Source: Mycobacterium sp. E1747
GTDB lineage: Bacteria > Actinomycetota > Actinomycetes > Mycobacteriales > Mycobacteriaceae
Direction: 5' to 3'
Assembly: GCF_001667775.1 (NCBI RefSeq)
Contig: NZ_LZJI01000015.1
Span: forward strand, 1 to 53,176
Length of the DNA: 53,176 bases
Part shown: piece after piece, positions 23,760-33,796 of the stretch
Layout of the letters: each line of letters opens with the position of its first letter
How positions within the stretch are numbered: the stretch's first letter is position 1
Made by a program: the position numbers and the translations under genes
The notes under the pieces: generated by a model
Seen by the model: only the letters and a program-made list of their open reading frames with translations
What the model was told of the DNA's origin: nothing
The model's database searches: none

Positions 23760-24947
23760 ATGTTGCAGACGGTGGCGATCCGCGGCTATCGCTCGCTGCG
23801 CGAGGTGATCCTGCCGCTGGGTCGGCTGTCGGTGGTCACGGGCGCCAACGGCGCAGGCAAGTCGTCGCTGTACCGCGCGCTGCGGCTGCTGGCCGATTGC
23901 GGCCGCGGGGAGGTGATCGCCTCACTCGCCCGCGAGGGCGGGTTGCAGTCCGCGCTGTGGGCCGGACCCGAGGAGCTCAAGGGCGCCCGCCGGACGGGTA
24001 AGGCCCAGGGCACGGTCCGAACCCGGCCGGTATCCCTCGAATTGGGCTTCGCCTCAGACGATTTCGGCTATCTGGTCGACCTCGGCATTCCGCAGATGGC
24101 CGGGATCAAGTCGGCGTTTGGCCGCGACCCCGAGATCAAGCGCGAGGCGTTGTTCGCCGGGCCGGTGCCGCGCGCCAGCGCGACGCTGGTGCGCCGCACG
24201 CGCGACTTCGCCGAGGTGAGCACGGAATCCGGCCGGGGCTTCGACGAGCTGTCCCGTTCGTTGCCGTCCTACCGCAGCGTGCTGGCCGAATACGCCCACC
24301 CGCATGCGCTTCCCGAACTCGCGGCGGTGCGCGAGCGGCTGCGCGGCTGGCGGTTCTACGACGGCTTCCGCGTCGACGCCGGCGCGCCGGCGCGGCACCC
24401 GCAGGTGGGCACGCGCACCCCGGCGCTCTCCGATGATGGCAGCGATCTGGCTGCCGCGATCCAGACGATCATCGAGTCGGGCTTCGACGACCTGAGCCGC
24501 GCCGTCGCCGCCGCGTTCGACGGCGCCACGGTCTCGGTCGGCGTCCATGACGGGCTGTTCGACCTGCAGCTGCGGCAGCGCGGCATGCTCCGCCCGCTTC
24601 GGTCGGCCGAATTGTCCGACGGCACACTGCGATTCCTGCTCTGGGCCGCGGCGCTGGCCAGCCCGCAGGCGCCGTCGCTGATGGTGCTCAACGAACCGGA
24701 GACGTCGCTGCATCCGGACCTGGTGCGGCCGCTCGCGGGGCTGATCCGGACCGCCGCCGCGCGGACGCAGGTCCTGGTGGTCACCCATTCCCGGGCGCTG
24801 CTCGAATACCTGGACACCGTGCCGGTGGCCGACGCCGACGGCAGTGACCGAGCGGTCGAGATCGAGCTGTACAAGGAGTGGGGCGAGACGCGTGTGGTCG
24901 GCCAGGGCCTGCTGACCACGCCGCCGTGGGACTGGGGCGGGCGCTAA
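23760..24947 (+). CDS. AAA/RecF-like ATPase (SMC-type P-loop)
   Basis: 395 residues. Walker A is VVTGANGAGKSSLYRAL (about 27-43), an ABC/SMC-like signature is SAELSDGTLRFLLW, and Walker B is PSLMVLNEPETSLHPDLV, followed by an H-loop in VVTHSRALLEYL. This is the layout of OLD/RecF-like stand-alone ATPases. No nuclease (TOPRIM) domain is attached and no partner nuclease is adjacent. The role is unknown; repair, defence or regulation are all possible. It follows the antiporter by 33 nt. Confidence 0.85.
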   Translation: MLQTVAIRGYRSLREVILPLGRLSVVTGANGAGKSSLYRALRLLADCGRGEVIASLAREGGLQSALWAGPEELKGARRTGKAQGTVRTRPVSLELGFASDDFGYLVDLGIPQMAGIKSAFGRDPEIKREALFAGPVPRASATLVRRTRDFAEVSTESGRGFDELSRSLPSYRSVLAEYAHPHALPELAAVRERLRGWRFYDGFRVDAGAPARHPQVGTRTPALSDDGSDLAAAIQTIIESGFDDLSRAVAAAFDGATVSVGVHDGLFDLQLRQRGMLRPLRSAELSDGTLRFLLWAAALASPQAPSLMVLNEPETSLHPDLVRPLAGLIRTAAARTQVLVVTHSRALLEYLDTVPVADADGSDRAVEIELYKEWGETRVVGQGLLTTPPWDWGGR

Positions 24948-24975
24948 CTGGCCGTCGCGCCCCGTCAGACCGCAA

Positions 24976-25053
24976 TCGCGTGTGCTTCTATGTCGGCCTC
25001 GCTCGGCGTGTCGACGCCCTGGGTGCACACACGACACCCACAGCGCACACTCC
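24976..25053. repeat. Intergenic repeat, copy A
   Basis: About 78 bp, downstream of the ATPase gene, and related (about 61 of 78 positions by eye) to copy B at 27290-27366. It can form a stem between TCGCGTGTGC (24976-24985) and GCACACACGA (25025-25034). Possibly a dispersed terminator-like element. Confidence 0.6.
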
Positions 25054-25074
25054 AAACTTGCCCGCCGAGCAATA

Positions 25075-25089
25075 TTGCCCACTGGGCAA
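25075..25089. promoter_or_regulatory. TetR operator palindrome
   Basis: Perfect 15-bp palindrome TTGCCCA-C-TGGGCAA, 21 bp before the TetR ATG. A second half-site ACTTGCCC (25056-25063) is repeated inversely at 25084-25091. Fits autoregulation of the TetR-monooxygenase operon. Confidence 0.65.
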
Positions 25090-25110
25090 GTTTTGCGTAC
25101 GGTGGTCGTC

Positions 25111-25758
25111 ATGACCGAACCTCCTGGCGGTTTGCGCGAGCGCAAAAAGGCCGACACGCGGCGGGCGCTCAGCGACGCCGCGCTCAACCTCGCCTTCGAA
25201 CGCGGACTCGACAACGTGACGCGCGAGGAAATCGCGAACGTGGCCGGAGTTTCGCTGCGCACCTTCAACAATTACTTCGCCGGCAAATACGAGGCACTTG
25301 CCTACCGACAGACCGAGCGCATTCGCCGCAGCATTGCCGCGCTGCGGCAACGCCCGGCCGACGAGCCGCTGTGGACAGCGATCGCGCACGTCGTGCTCGA
25401 GCCGCTGGAAGCCGACTTCGGCGAGGTGTACGGGGAGCAAAACCAGGTGCCGAACCGCCAGGAGCTGGTCGAGGTTCGCAAGATGTTGATGAACCCGCAG
25501 GTGCGTAATGCGTTGCCGCAGGAGCTATTCGACGAATGGCTCGCGGTGATCGCCGAGCGCACCGGCACCGATCCCGAGCACGACCTGTACCCACGGTTGG
25601 TCGTCGCGATCGTGCGCGCCGTCGGCGACGCCGCAGCGGAGGCTTACGTGCGCGCCGACCCGCCGGTCCCGATCACCGACCTCATTCGTTCCGGCTTCGC
25701 CGCCGTCATCGCGGGCCTGCCAGAGCCGGCCAGGCGCAAGGAGGAAACCCATGACTGA
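25111..25758 (+). CDS. TetR family regulator of the monooxygenase operon
   Basis: Start at 25111 (MTEPPGGLRERKKADTRRAL), 215 residues; the longer frame would cross the operator. The HTH is REEIANVAGVSLRTFNNYFAGK. The C-terminal domain resembles the TetR_C_17-like group (LMNPQVRNALPQEL). It overlaps the downstream FAD monooxygenase by 8 nt, so the pair is co-translated and probably induced by the monooxygenase substrate. Confidence 0.87.
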   Translation: MTEPPGGLRERKKADTRRALSDAALNLAFERGLDNVTREEIANVAGVSLRTFNNYFAGKYEALAYRQTERIRRSIAALRQRPADEPLWTAIAHVVLEPLEADFGEVYGEQNQVPNRQELVEVRKMLMNPQVRNALPQELFDEWLAVIAERTGTDPEHDLYPRLVVAIVRAVGDAAAEAYVRADPPVPITDLIRSGFAAVIAGLPEPARRKEETHD

Positions 25759-27274
25759 CGAACACGCCGACATCGTCATCGCGGGCGCCGGTCCCAACGG
25801 GCTGATGCTGGCTTGCGAGCTGGCGCTGGCCGGCATCCGGCCCGTCGTGCTGGACCCGTTACCCGGGCCAAGCTCCGAGCCGAAGGCCAACGGCCTGATC
25901 GGACAGGTGGTTCGGACACTCGATATGCGTGGACTGTATGAGATGGTCACGGGTGACCCCAACCCGCCTCAGCCGGTCTACGGGTGGATGTTCGCGGCCA
26001 TGACGCTGAACTTCCTCGGCATACCCGACAACCCGATGTACGCGCTGCCCATCCAGCAGCCCAGCCTGGTGCGGCTGCTGGAGAAGCGGGCACGCGATCT
26101 CGGAGTCGACCTGCGCTGGGGGCACGAACTCACCGACCTGCGCCAGGAGCCGAATTACGTTGAGCTGACAGTGTCCTCGACAGAACGCGAGCACCGGATC
26201 GCCGCCGGTTTTCTGGTAGGCGCCGACGGCGGGCGCAGCCTGGTCCGCAAGACGGTGGGCATCGATTTTCCCGGCTACACATCGCAAACCGTCGGGAGGC
26301 TCGCTCACGTACACATCCCCGACGAACTCCGGCGCACCGACGGCAGTATCGACGTCCCAGGATTCGGTCAGATCGCGTTCGGTCACAATCGGTTTGACAC
26401 CGGTGGCGTCATCTTCGCCGAGTTCGAACCCGGCCGCTCGCTGTTCGGCACCATCGAGTTCGCGCCGCCGGTCGAGGACAAGGCTATGACCCTGGCCGAA
26501 CTGCGCGACAGCGCGCGTCGCGTCCTCGGCGTGGATCTGGCTTTGGAGGAACCGAAAGGCCCGGGGCCGCATGCCCTTCGCCGCATCAACGGCCAGAACA
26601 CCCGGCACGCGGAGCACTATCGCGACGGACGAGTCCTGCTGCTCGGCGACGCCGCTCACGTCCACAGCGCCATGGGTGGGCCCGGCCTGAACCTGGGCCT
26701 GCAGGACACGATGAACCTGGGCTGGAAGCTCGCGGCGCATCTCAACGGCTGGGCGCCCGCCGGATTGCTCGATACCTACGAATCCGAACGCCACCCCGTG
26801 GGCGAGCGGGTCATGATGCACTCGCTGTCGCAGACCGCCCTGATGGCGCCGGGACCCGAAGTCGCCGCCCTGCGAACACTGTTGGGTGAACTCTTCGCCT
26901 TGCCCGACGTGGCCAGGCATATGGCGGCGTTGCTGGCCGGCACCGACGTCCGGTACGACGTCGGTGACGACCATCCCTTGTCGGGCTGGCCCGTGCCCGA
27001 ACTGACGCTCGCGGACGGCCGACGCATCACCGAACTGTTGCACGCCGGGCGCCCGGTGCTCCTCGACTTCGACGGCGGCGTCGCGGCCACGGCGTCGAGC
27101 TGGGCCGACCGGGTGGACATCGTGACCGCGACGGTCGACCACCGGCCCGCCGCGGCGCTGCTGATCCGGCCCGACGGATACGTCGCCTGGGCGACGAGCG
27201 ATTTCGGGCCAGGCGACCAAGTAGGCCTGCGCGCCGCGCTGCGCCGCTGGTTCGGGAGCGAGTCCGGCGGTTAA
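25751..27274 (+). CDS. FAD-dependent aromatic monooxygenase (PHBH/RdmE family)
   Basis: 507 residues. The N-terminal Rossmann motif is [21 protein letters not shown], the DG motif is [17 protein letters not shown], and the GD motif is [21 protein letters not shown]. The C-terminal thioredoxin-like domain typical of the phenol hydroxylase/rifampicin monooxygenase branch is present (about 400-505). It hydroxylates an aromatic or polyketide substrate using NAD(P)H and O2; a drug-modifying role is possible but not shown. Transcribed with the upstream TetR gene. Confidence 0.88.
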   Translation: MTDEHADIVIAGAGPNGLMLACELALAGIRPVVLDPLPGPSSEPKANGLIGQVVRTLDMRGLYEMVTGDPNPPQPVYGWMFAAMTLNFLGIPDNPMYALPIQQPSLVRLLEKRARDLGVDLRWGHELTDLRQEPNYVELTVSSTEREHRIAAGFLVGADGGRSLVRKTVGIDFPGYTSQTVGRLAHVHIPDELRRTDGSIDVPGFGQIAFGHNRFDTGGVIFAEFEPGRSLFGTIEFAPPVEDKAMTLAELRDSARRVLGVDLALEEPKGPGPHALRRINGQNTRHAEHYRDGRVLLLGDAAHVHSAMGGPGLNLGLQDTMNLGWKLAAHLNGWAPAGLLDTYESERHPVGERVMMHSLSQTALMAPGPEVAALRTLLGELFALPDVARHMAALLAGTDVRYDVGDDHPLSGWPVPELTLADGRRITELLHAGRPVLLDFDGGVAATASSWADRVDIVTATVDHRPAAALLIRPDGYVAWATSDFGPGDQVGLRAALRRWFGSESGG

Positions 27275-27289
27275 TTCACCGTATCGCCG

Positions 27290-27366
27290 TCGCGTGTGCG
27301 TGCTGGGCGGCGCCGCTCGGCGTGTCGCCGCCCTGGACGCACAGGCAAAACCCCCAGCGCACATCC
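27290..27366. repeat. Intergenic repeat, copy B
   Basis: About 77 bp beginning 16 nt after the monooxygenase stop and related to copy A at 24976-25053. Shared blocks include TCGCGTGTGC, CGCTCGGCGTGTCG, CGCCCTGG and CAGCGCACA. Thus the TetR-monooxygenase pair is bracketed by two copies in direct orientation. Confidence 0.6.
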
Positions 27367-27408
27367 GGTCGGATCGCAACACCCCGCGACCCGTGCTTGG
27401 CTGGATGG

Positions 27409-29091
27409 ATGGCCCCCACGCATCACGATGACGCCGTGCGCAGCGCGCAGCGGGTCGTCGACGTCCTGTCGGCGCAGGGTGTGCAGTACGTATTCGGCGT
27501 GCCGGGCGCGAAGATCGACGCCGTCTACGACGCGCTGCTGGACTCCGGCCCGCAGCTGGTGGTGTGCCGCCACGAACAGAACGCCGCCTTCATGGCCGGG
27601 GCGATCGGCCGCCTCACCGGCACCCCGGGCGTGGTGCTGGTGACATCTGGCCCCGGCACCACCAACCTGGCCACCGGCCTGTTGACCGCCAACACCGAAC
27701 AGGATCCGGTGGTGGCGCTGTGCGGCGCGGTGCGTCGCGTGGATCGCCTCAAGCGCACGCATCAGTCCATGGATGCGGCCGCCATGCTCAGGACGGTCAC
27801 CAAGTTCACGGGTGAGGTCAGCGATCCCGACAACGCCGCCGAGGCCACCATCGGCGCGTTTCGCGCCGCGCTCGGCGAGCCGCGCGGGGCGGCCGCCGTC
27901 GTCCTGCCCGCCGATGTCTTGGCCGCGCCGACCACGGCGCGCATCCCGGGCCGGCAGCCGATTCCCCCGTTGGGCGCCGCCCCCGCCGCGCCCATCGCCG
28001 AGGTGAGCGAACTGATCCGCGACGCGCGCCGACCCGCCCTGTTGGTCGGCATGCGCGGCGCGGACCCCGACAGCTGCCTGGCGCTGCGCGCCCTGGTCTC
28101 CACGACCGGGCTGCCGGTCGTGGAGACCTTCCAGGCCGCGGGGGTGATCTCCCGGGCACTGGAGGACAACTTCCTGGGCCGGGTGGGGCTGTTCCGCAAC
28201 CAGCCCGGCGACGTGGTCCTGGCCCACGCCGACGTCCTGGTCACCGTCGGGTACGACTCGGTCGAGTACGACCCGGTGCTGTGGAACGACGACGCAGAGC
28301 GCACCGTCGTGCACATCGACTCGGTCCCCGCCGACATCGACAACCACTACCAGCCGGCCGTCGAGCTGCTGGGCAACATCGCGGCGACGCTCACCTCGCT
28401 GACCGACAAGCTGGCCGGCCTGACCCTGACCGACACCTATCAGCGCGAAATCGCCACGCAGCGAAAAGCGTTGAGCGACATCGACGCCACCGCCGGCGGG
28501 ACCACGCCCGAAGGCCCGGGCCTCAACCCCGTCGCCGTCTTGCTCCGGCTGCGGGACGAACTCGACGACACCGCCACGGTCACCTGCGACGTCGGTTCGG
28601 TGTACATCTACCTCGCCCGCCATTTCCGGGTATACGAGCCGCGGCGGCTGCTCTTCTCCAACGGCCAACAGACCCTGGGCGTCGCGCTGCCCTGGGCGAT
28701 GGCCGCCTGCCTGGTGCGGCCGGGAACGCCCGTCGTGTCCGTCTCCGGCGACGGCGGATTCCTGTTCTCCGCCCAGGAACTCGCGACCGCCGCCCATCTC
28801 GGTCTTACCTTCACCCACATCGTGTTCCGGGACAACAGTTATGACATGGTCGGCTTTCAGGAAGTCCTAAAGTATGGCCGCAAATCCGGTGTGCAACTGG
28901 GTGATTACGACCTTGTCTCCTACGCGGCGGCGTTCGGCGCCCGCGGCTACCGGGTGACGACGCTGGACGACTTCACCGCCACCCTGCGCCAGGCGCTGAC
29001 CGAGGACGGGCCGTCGCTGATCGACGTTCCCGTCGACTACAGCCACAACACCGACCTCGCCGCCCAGCTGCACGACGACCCCTTCGAGTAA
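27409..29091 (+). CDS. alsS: Acetolactate synthase, catabolic type (AlsS/BudB-like)
   Basis: ThDP enzyme that condenses two pyruvates to acetolactate. Start at 27409 ([20 protein letters not shown]) gives 560 residues, as for AlsS. The ThDP-activating Glu is in [14 protein letters not shown]. The ThDP-Mg motif is [21 protein letters not shown] ending in FRDNSYDM. It lies 5 nt from an acetolactate decarboxylase gene, which argues for the acetoin route over branched-chain amino acid synthesis (no ilvN or ilvC nearby). Confidence 0.9.
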   Translation: MAPTHHDDAVRSAQRVVDVLSAQGVQYVFGVPGAKIDAVYDALLDSGPQLVVCRHEQNAAFMAGAIGRLTGTPGVVLVTSGPGTTNLATGLLTANTEQDPVVALCGAVRRVDRLKRTHQSMDAAAMLRTVTKFTGEVSDPDNAAEATIGAFRAALGEPRGAAAVVLPADVLAAPTTARIPGRQPIPPLGAAPAAPIAEVSELIRDARRPALLVGMRGADPDSCLALRALVSTTGLPVVETFQAAGVISRALEDNFLGRVGLFRNQPGDVVLAHADVLVTVGYDSVEYDPVLWNDDAERTVVHIDSVPADIDNHYQPAVELLGNIAATLTSLTDKLAGLTLTDTYQREIATQRKALSDIDATAGGTTPEGPGLNPVAVLLRLRDELDDTATVTCDVGSVYIYLARHFRVYEPRRLLFSNGQQTLGVALPWAMAACLVRPGTPVVSVSGDGGFLFSAQELATAAHLGLTFTHIVFRDNSYDMVGFQEVLKYGRKSGVQLGDYDLVSYAAAFGARGYRVTTLDDFTATLRQALTEDGPSLIDVPVDYSHNTDLAAQLHDDPFE

Positions 29092-29096
29092 GGATC

Positions 29097-29894
29097 ATGG
29101 ACACACGCTCGAGCGCCTACGATCGCTTTCGACATTGGGCCACAACGCTTCTCACGCATCAACGCGCGGACGAAGCCGAGGTCTATCAGTTCTCGACGAT
29201 CGGCGCGCTGCTGGAGGGTGTGTACGACGGCGACGTCACCGTCGCCGAAATCCTGCGGCACGGCGACTTCGGGCTGGGCACCTTCAATCATCTCGACGGC
29301 GAGATGGTGATCCTCGACGGCATCTGCTACCGATTGCGCGCCGACGGAACCGCCAGCCGGGCCGCACCGACCGATCGCAGCCCCTTCGCTGCGGTCACCC
29401 GGTTCCACACCGACTTCGAGATCGCAATCCAAACCCGCACCGGTCGCGCCGACGTGATCGCCGCGATCGATCGCCAGATCGCCAGCGCCAACTTGATCTA
29501 CGCCATCCGGATCAGCGGGCACTTCGCCGAGCTGCACACCCGCACGGTGATGGCGCAGAAGCCGCCCTACCCGCCGCTGACCCAAGCCACCGAAGAACAG
29601 GCCGAGAAGGTCTTCACGGACGTGTCGGGCACCGTGGTCGGGTTCCGTACCCCCGACTTCGAGCAGGGCATCTCGGTGGCCGGTTATCACCTGCACTTCC
29701 TCAACACTGACCGCACCGGCGGCGGTCACATCCTCGATTTCACCCTCGACCGCGGGCACGTCGCGGTCAGCGGGGCCTCGCAACTGCATTTGAGCCTGCC
29801 CACCTCCGGTGACTTCCTCGGCGCCCAGCTGTCGCGCGCCGACATCGCCGAGCGGATCAACAAAGCCGAAGGCCCGAAAGGGGGCTCAAAGTAA
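29097..29894 (+). CDS. alsD: Alpha-acetolactate decarboxylase (AlsD/BudA)
   Basis: Converts acetolactate to acetoin and CO2. 265 residues, full length for the family. The zinc ligands are visible as the H-x-H-x(10)-H pattern in GYHLHFLNTDRTGGGH. Other signatures are LGTFNHLDGEMVILDG and AELHTRTVMAQKPPY. No signal peptide. With alsS it forms a two-gene acetoin operon, which would divert pyruvate and limit acidification. Confidence 0.92.
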   Translation: MDTRSSAYDRFRHWATTLLTHQRADEAEVYQFSTIGALLEGVYDGDVTVAEILRHGDFGLGTFNHLDGEMVILDGICYRLRADGTASRAAPTDRSPFAAVTRFHTDFEIAIQTRTGRADVIAAIDRQIASANLIYAIRISGHFAELHTRTVMAQKPPYPPLTQATEEQAEKVFTDVSGTVVGFRTPDFEQGISVAGYHLHFLNTDRTGGGHILDFTLDRGHVAVSGASQLHLSLPTSGDFLGAQLSRADIAERINKAEGPKGGSK

Positions 29895-29980
29895 CCGGCC
29901 GCGCCGGAATTCATGGACTGTTCAGGCCAGCGTCAAGTCCACATTGTTGAGTGCACACGCGCGCCGCGTGTCCTCACGTT

Positions 29981-31120
29981 ATGCGTGTTGTACAGGTCGC
30001 CAACTTCTACGGCCCTCGCTCGGGCGGCCTGCGCACCGCGGTCGATCGGCTGGGCGCCGAATATTGCGCCGGCGGCCACGAGGTCTTCCTGATCGTTCCC
30101 GGCCAGCGCGCCGAGCGCAGTCAGCTGCGCACCGGTGTGGTACGAATCACCCTGCCAGCCCGGCTGATTCCCCTCACCGGCGGCTACCGCGCCGTGCTGC
30201 CCGGGCCGGTCAAGGCGCTCCTGGAGGCCCTGCGACCCGACGCGCTGGAGGTGTCCGACCGGCTCACGCTGCGGTCACTGGGTCGGTGGGGTCGAGACCA
30301 CGGCGCCACGACGGTGATGATCTCCCATGAGCGACTGGATCGTCTTGTGGGACAAGTACTTCCGCGTCGCGCCGCGGTGAAGTTCGCCGACTTGGCCAAT
30401 GCCCGCACCGCCGCCGACTACGACACGGTGGTATGCACCACCGGTTTCGCGCGTGAGGAATTCGACCGCATCGGCGCGACGAACACCGTGACCGTCCCGT
30501 TGGGCGTGGACCTGCAGACGTTTCACCCGCGCCGGCACTCCTACCTGCTGCGGCGCCGCTGGGCCGCACCGACGCAGCTGCTGCTCGTCCACTGCGGTCG
30601 GTTGTCGGTGGAAAAACGCGTCGACCGCAGCATCGACGCCATCGGCGAGTTGTGCCAGGCCGGGGTCGACGCCCGACTTGTCGTCGTGGGTGAGGGTCCA
30701 TTGCGGGCCAGGCTGGAGCGCCAGGCCGCGCGGCTGCCGGTGGACTTCACGGGTTTCGTCTCCGACCGGCACACGGTGGCCGGCCTGCTGGCGTCCGCCG
30801 ACGTGACGCTGGCGCCCGGGCCGCACGAGACGTTCGGGCTAGCCGCGTTGGAATCGCTGGCATGCGGGACGCCGGCCGTCGTCTCGCGCACCTCGGCGCT
30901 GACCGAGATCATCACGCCGGACAGCGGCGCTTCGGCGGACAACCACCCGGCCGCCATCGCGCGGGCCGTCAGCGCCGTTACCAGCCGTCCGGAGCACCAC
31001 CGTCGCGTCTCGGCACGGCGCCGCGCCGAGGACTTCACCTGGCATCGGGCGGCGACGGGCATGCTGGCCACGCTCGGGGCGCCCACGGTGGATGACGGCG
31101 GCGCCGAACACACGGCTTGA
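29981..31120 (+). CDS. GT4 family glycosyltransferase
   Basis: Start at 29981 (MRVVQVANFYGPRSGGLRTA); an upstream in-frame ATG/GTG is less likely. 379 residues with two Rossmann halves. The donor-site motif is LAPGPHETFGLAALESLACGTPAVVS, with the E-x7-E Glu pair, and HCGRLSVEKRVDRSIDA marks the start of the C-terminal domain. It resembles PimB/MgtA-type mannosyltransferases and probably uses GDP-mannose for an envelope glycolipid or polysaccharide; acceptor unknown. Confidence 0.88.
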   Translation: MRVVQVANFYGPRSGGLRTAVDRLGAEYCAGGHEVFLIVPGQRAERSQLRTGVVRITLPARLIPLTGGYRAVLPGPVKALLEALRPDALEVSDRLTLRSLGRWGRDHGATTVMISHERLDRLVGQVLPRRAAVKFADLANARTAADYDTVVCTTGFAREEFDRIGATNTVTVPLGVDLQTFHPRRHSYLLRRRWAAPTQLLLVHCGRLSVEKRVDRSIDAIGELCQAGVDARLVVVGEGPLRARLERQAARLPVDFTGFVSDRHTVAGLLASADVTLAPGPHETFGLAALESLACGTPAVVSRTSALTEIITPDSGASADNHPAAIARAVSAVTSRPEHHRRVSARRRAEDFTWHRAATGMLATLGAPTVDDGGAEHTA

Positions 31121-31209
31121 CTATCCTTGTGGCGCTTCGGCTTCCAGCCGACGTAGGTCAGGTACGCCGGGTTTTCGGCCGTTCGGATGCGCTCATGTCG
31201 GTGAAATCC

Positions 31210-31677
31210 TCAGAAGTCGGAGGCAGCCCACGATCCGGGCGGGTACGGCGGAACCGCGCCGGTGAAGGCGCCATCGGTGAGCCTGCACAGTGTGTCGGAA
31301 ATCGTTCCGGCGTTGGCCAATACCTTCGGGTCGCCGCCCGGTACGACGCGCGCGACCACCGCCTGCCAGGAATATCCCACGCCACCGTGCTCGTACCAGA
31401 CGAACCAGTCCGCATCTTGGCTGCCCGCGCGGATCAGCCGGCGGAACGGCAACGTCGGATCGCTGACCGAGTCGGTCGCGTTGAAGGGCGCGCCGATGTC
31501 GGCGATGGGCGGGAGAAGCTTGAGGAGTTCGGGGGGCAGCTGGGACACGTGCTGCACTTCCTGAACGGGTGTCGTCAGGGTGCAGCGGGTGTTTGGTATC
31601 GCGTTGGCGGGCGCGACCGCCAGCAGAGTCGACGCGACCACGAGGCCCCCGGTGAATCCATAGCTGATGCGCGCCAT
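31210..31677 (-). CDS. Small secreted protein of unknown function
   Basis: 155 residues with a clear signal peptide (MARISYGFTGGLVVASTLLA, cleavage after PANA). The mature protein has two Cys (TRCTLTT and DTLCRLTD) that could form one disulfide, and a Trp-rich centre (DADWFVWYEHGGVGYSW). I do not recognise a domain. Likely extracellular or periplasmic. It is convergent with the GT4 gene and divergent from sseB. Confidence 0.72.
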   Translation of the reverse strand: MARISYGFTGGLVVASTLLAVAPANAIPNTRCTLTTPVQEVQHVSQLPPELLKLLPPIADIGAPFNATDSVSDPTLPFRRLIRAGSQDADWFVWYEHGGVGYSWQAVVARVVPGGDPKVLANAGTISDTLCRLTDGAFTGAVPPYPPGSWAASDF

Positions 31678-31770
31678 GACATTGCTCCATCCGCCGTACT
31701 CCTCAGCAGGACGCTACGCCAATGCTTTGCGGACCGAGGCCGCTTTTCGCGCGGCCGCTAGGCTGAACCG

Positions 31771-32625
31771 GTGGAACCGCGGGACCAGGTTTTGATCACC
31801 GTCACGGAGTTGGCCGGCCTCATCGAGGTCCATGCTCCGATGTCCATCCTTGACGTCCGCTGGCGGCTCGACGAGCCCGACGGGCGGCCCGCCTACCTGG
31901 ACGGCCACCTACCCGGCGCGGTGTATGCGTCGCTTGAGGACGAGTTCAGCGACCACTCGGTCACCGGCCGCGGTCGGCACCCGCTGCCGTCGGGGAGCCG
32001 CCTGCAGGCCGCCGCCCGGCGATGGGGTGTCCGGCAGGACTCGCCGGTGGTGGTTTATGACGACTGGAATCGCGCCGGTTCGGCGCGCGCGTGGTGGGTG
32101 TTGACGACGGCCGGCCTGCCCGACGTCCGCATTCTGGACGGCGGCCTGGCGGCCTGGCGGGCGTCCGGCCGGAGCCTCGAAACCGGGCCGGTCACAACGC
32201 AACCCGGGAATGTGACGGTGCCCCACGACGATCTGTACGCCGGTCGCCGTCCCACGCTGACGGCCGAGCAAGCGGGCGCCGGGGGCGTGACGTTGCTCGA
32301 TGCTCGGGCGCCCGAGCGCTTCCGCGGTGAGGTCGAACCGCTTGACCCCGCGGCCGGCCACATCCCCGGCGCGACGAACCTGCCCAGCACCGCCTTCCTC
32401 GCCGCCGACGGCACGTTCGTCGGGGACCATGCCCTCACCCGACTGCTCGCCGAGCGCGGGATCGAACGCGATGGCCCCTTGGGCGCCTACTGCGGTTCGG
32501 GCGTGACGGCCAGCATCACGGTCGCGGCGCTGGCCGCACTGGGCGTGGACGCGGCGCTGTTTCCCGGGTCGTGGTCCGAGTGGTGTTCGGATCCGGGGCG
32601 CGCGGTTGCCGTCGGCTCCGACTGA
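31771..32625 (+). CDS. sseB: Thiosulfate sulfurtransferase (rhodanese) SseB
   Basis: Transfers sulfane sulfur from thiosulfate to a thiol acceptor. 284 residues, the same length as M. tuberculosis SseB (Rv2291), with two tandem rhodanese domains. The N-terminal inactive domain carries VSILDVRW-like and YDDWNRAGSARAWWVL motifs. The C-terminal catalytic loop is YCGSGVTAS with the active-site Cys. The segment PGSWSEWCSDP is also characteristic. Confidence 0.92.
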   Translation: MEPRDQVLITVTELAGLIEVHAPMSILDVRWRLDEPDGRPAYLDGHLPGAVYASLEDEFSDHSVTGRGRHPLPSGSRLQAAARRWGVRQDSPVVVYDDWNRAGSARAWWVLTTAGLPDVRILDGGLAAWRASGRSLETGPVTTQPGNVTVPHDDLYAGRRPTLTAEQAGAGGVTLLDARAPERFRGEVEPLDPAAGHIPGATNLPSTAFLAADGTFVGDHALTRLLAERGIERDGPLGAYCGSGVTASITVAALAALGVDAALFPGSWSEWCSDPGRAVAVGSD

Positions 32626-32628
32626 CGG

Positions 32629-33432
32629 TCACGCACCGCCCCACCTTTGCAGGAACGCGGCGGTCACCCGGGCGGCGTTGTTCGCCGCGACCCGCTTGTA
32701 GCAGAAGAACTGAAATGGAAAGCCCGGCAGGTGAAGCGGGTCACCCGGCCCGTCGGTGATCCCCCGGATGCCGAGAAACGGGACACCGTGCGCGTCGGCC
32801 ACCGTCTGGGCGGCAGCGGTTTCCATCTCGGTCGCGTCGAAGGCCGCCTCCGCCGCCGCGACGATCTTCAGGTTGCTGATCAGGGCGCTTCGCGCCCACC
32901 GGCCCGCCGCCTGCCGGAAGTTGCCGGTGTACCGGAGTGACCGATCTGGCGCGCTGCGGGGTTGGCAGCCGAAAACGTCGCCCCCATTCGGGATGCAGGG
33001 GAACGCCACGCCGTTGTTGTTGTCCCAGCTGCAGCCGTCGCCACCGACCGCGACTTGCGGCCGGCGGCGCAGGTCGATCCCGCCGGCGACGCCCGAAAAG
33101 ACCACCGCGCCAACCCCGAAGCGCGTCAAGGCGGCCTCGGTGGTGTCGGCGGCGTTCACCAGGCCGACGCCGGTCATCGCCACGATCACATTCTTGCCCG
33201 CGATCGAGCCGAGGTAGAAGCGCCGGCGATCGACAATTACCACCGGATCGGGATCGAGCGTGTTGTGTGACAGCACCGCGTCGGCTTCGGCCGGAAAGGC
33301 CGACAGCACCAGCGTGCGTCGCCCGCCATCTTCACCCACCGCACCAGTAAACGCTACGAGGACTCCGTGGCTTCGCCGATTCCCGTCCGCCACGAGCACG
33401 TCAGCGGCTAATCTCAGCGGCGTTGCAGCCAA
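32629..33432 (-). pseudogene. Nucleoside phosphorylase/MTA-SAH nucleosidase-like protein with internal deletion (Rv2293c-like)
   Basis: Next to sseB, as Rv2293c is to Rv2291. [14 protein letters not shown] and [21 protein letters not shown] are typical of the PNP_UDP_1 family, and [20 protein letters not shown] supplies the ribose-binding Met-Glu. After VFSGVAGG the usual V-G-D-V strand and about 80 following residues are absent and the frame jumps to [13 protein letters not shown]. The reading frame is kept (267 residues), but the purine-binding region is incomplete. The N-terminal signal region also looks altered. Probably non-functional. Confidence 0.6.
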
Positions 33433-33467
33433 CCCGGGGGGGCGGGGCCCGACGAGGAGTCACGCTC

Positions 33468-33749
33468 ATGCTCGAAGTGATCGAAAGAACGCCGGGCGGC
33501 GAATCCCACAAGCCGCCGGTGCTATTCGTGCACGGCACCTGGTGTTGGGACGAGCATTTCCTGGGGTTCTTCGCGGACAACGGACACCGGCCTGGGACCC
33601 GTGCTCGGCTCGGTGTTCGTGCGGGAGGCCCCGGGGTACTGCTGGCAGCGCGACGCGAACAGCTCGTGCGCGAGGCTGCCCACGCGGCCGGCCCCGGACC
33701 CAACGCGATGCGCGCCGGCGTGACCGACGAGCGTGACGTCGCGGCCGCG
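33468..33749 (+). pseudogene. Chimeric relic: alpha/beta hydrolase start fused to an SDR fragment
   Basis: ATG 33468 begins MLEVIERTPGGESHKPPVLF followed by VHGTWCWDEHFLGFFADNGH. This is an alpha/beta-hydrolase N-terminus with a shortened HGxxHGAWCW motif and no continuation. From about 33596 the same frame reads VLLAARREQLVREAAHAAGP and AGVTDERDVAAA, which looks like the second Rossmann strand of a short-chain dehydrogenase. Both pieces lack their remainder, so two deletions appear to have joined them in frame. Confidence 0.5.
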
Positions 33750-33796
33750 CGCTGCGCGAGAACGGGCGGTTCGCCGTCGTCCGGCCGTCGCTGCAA

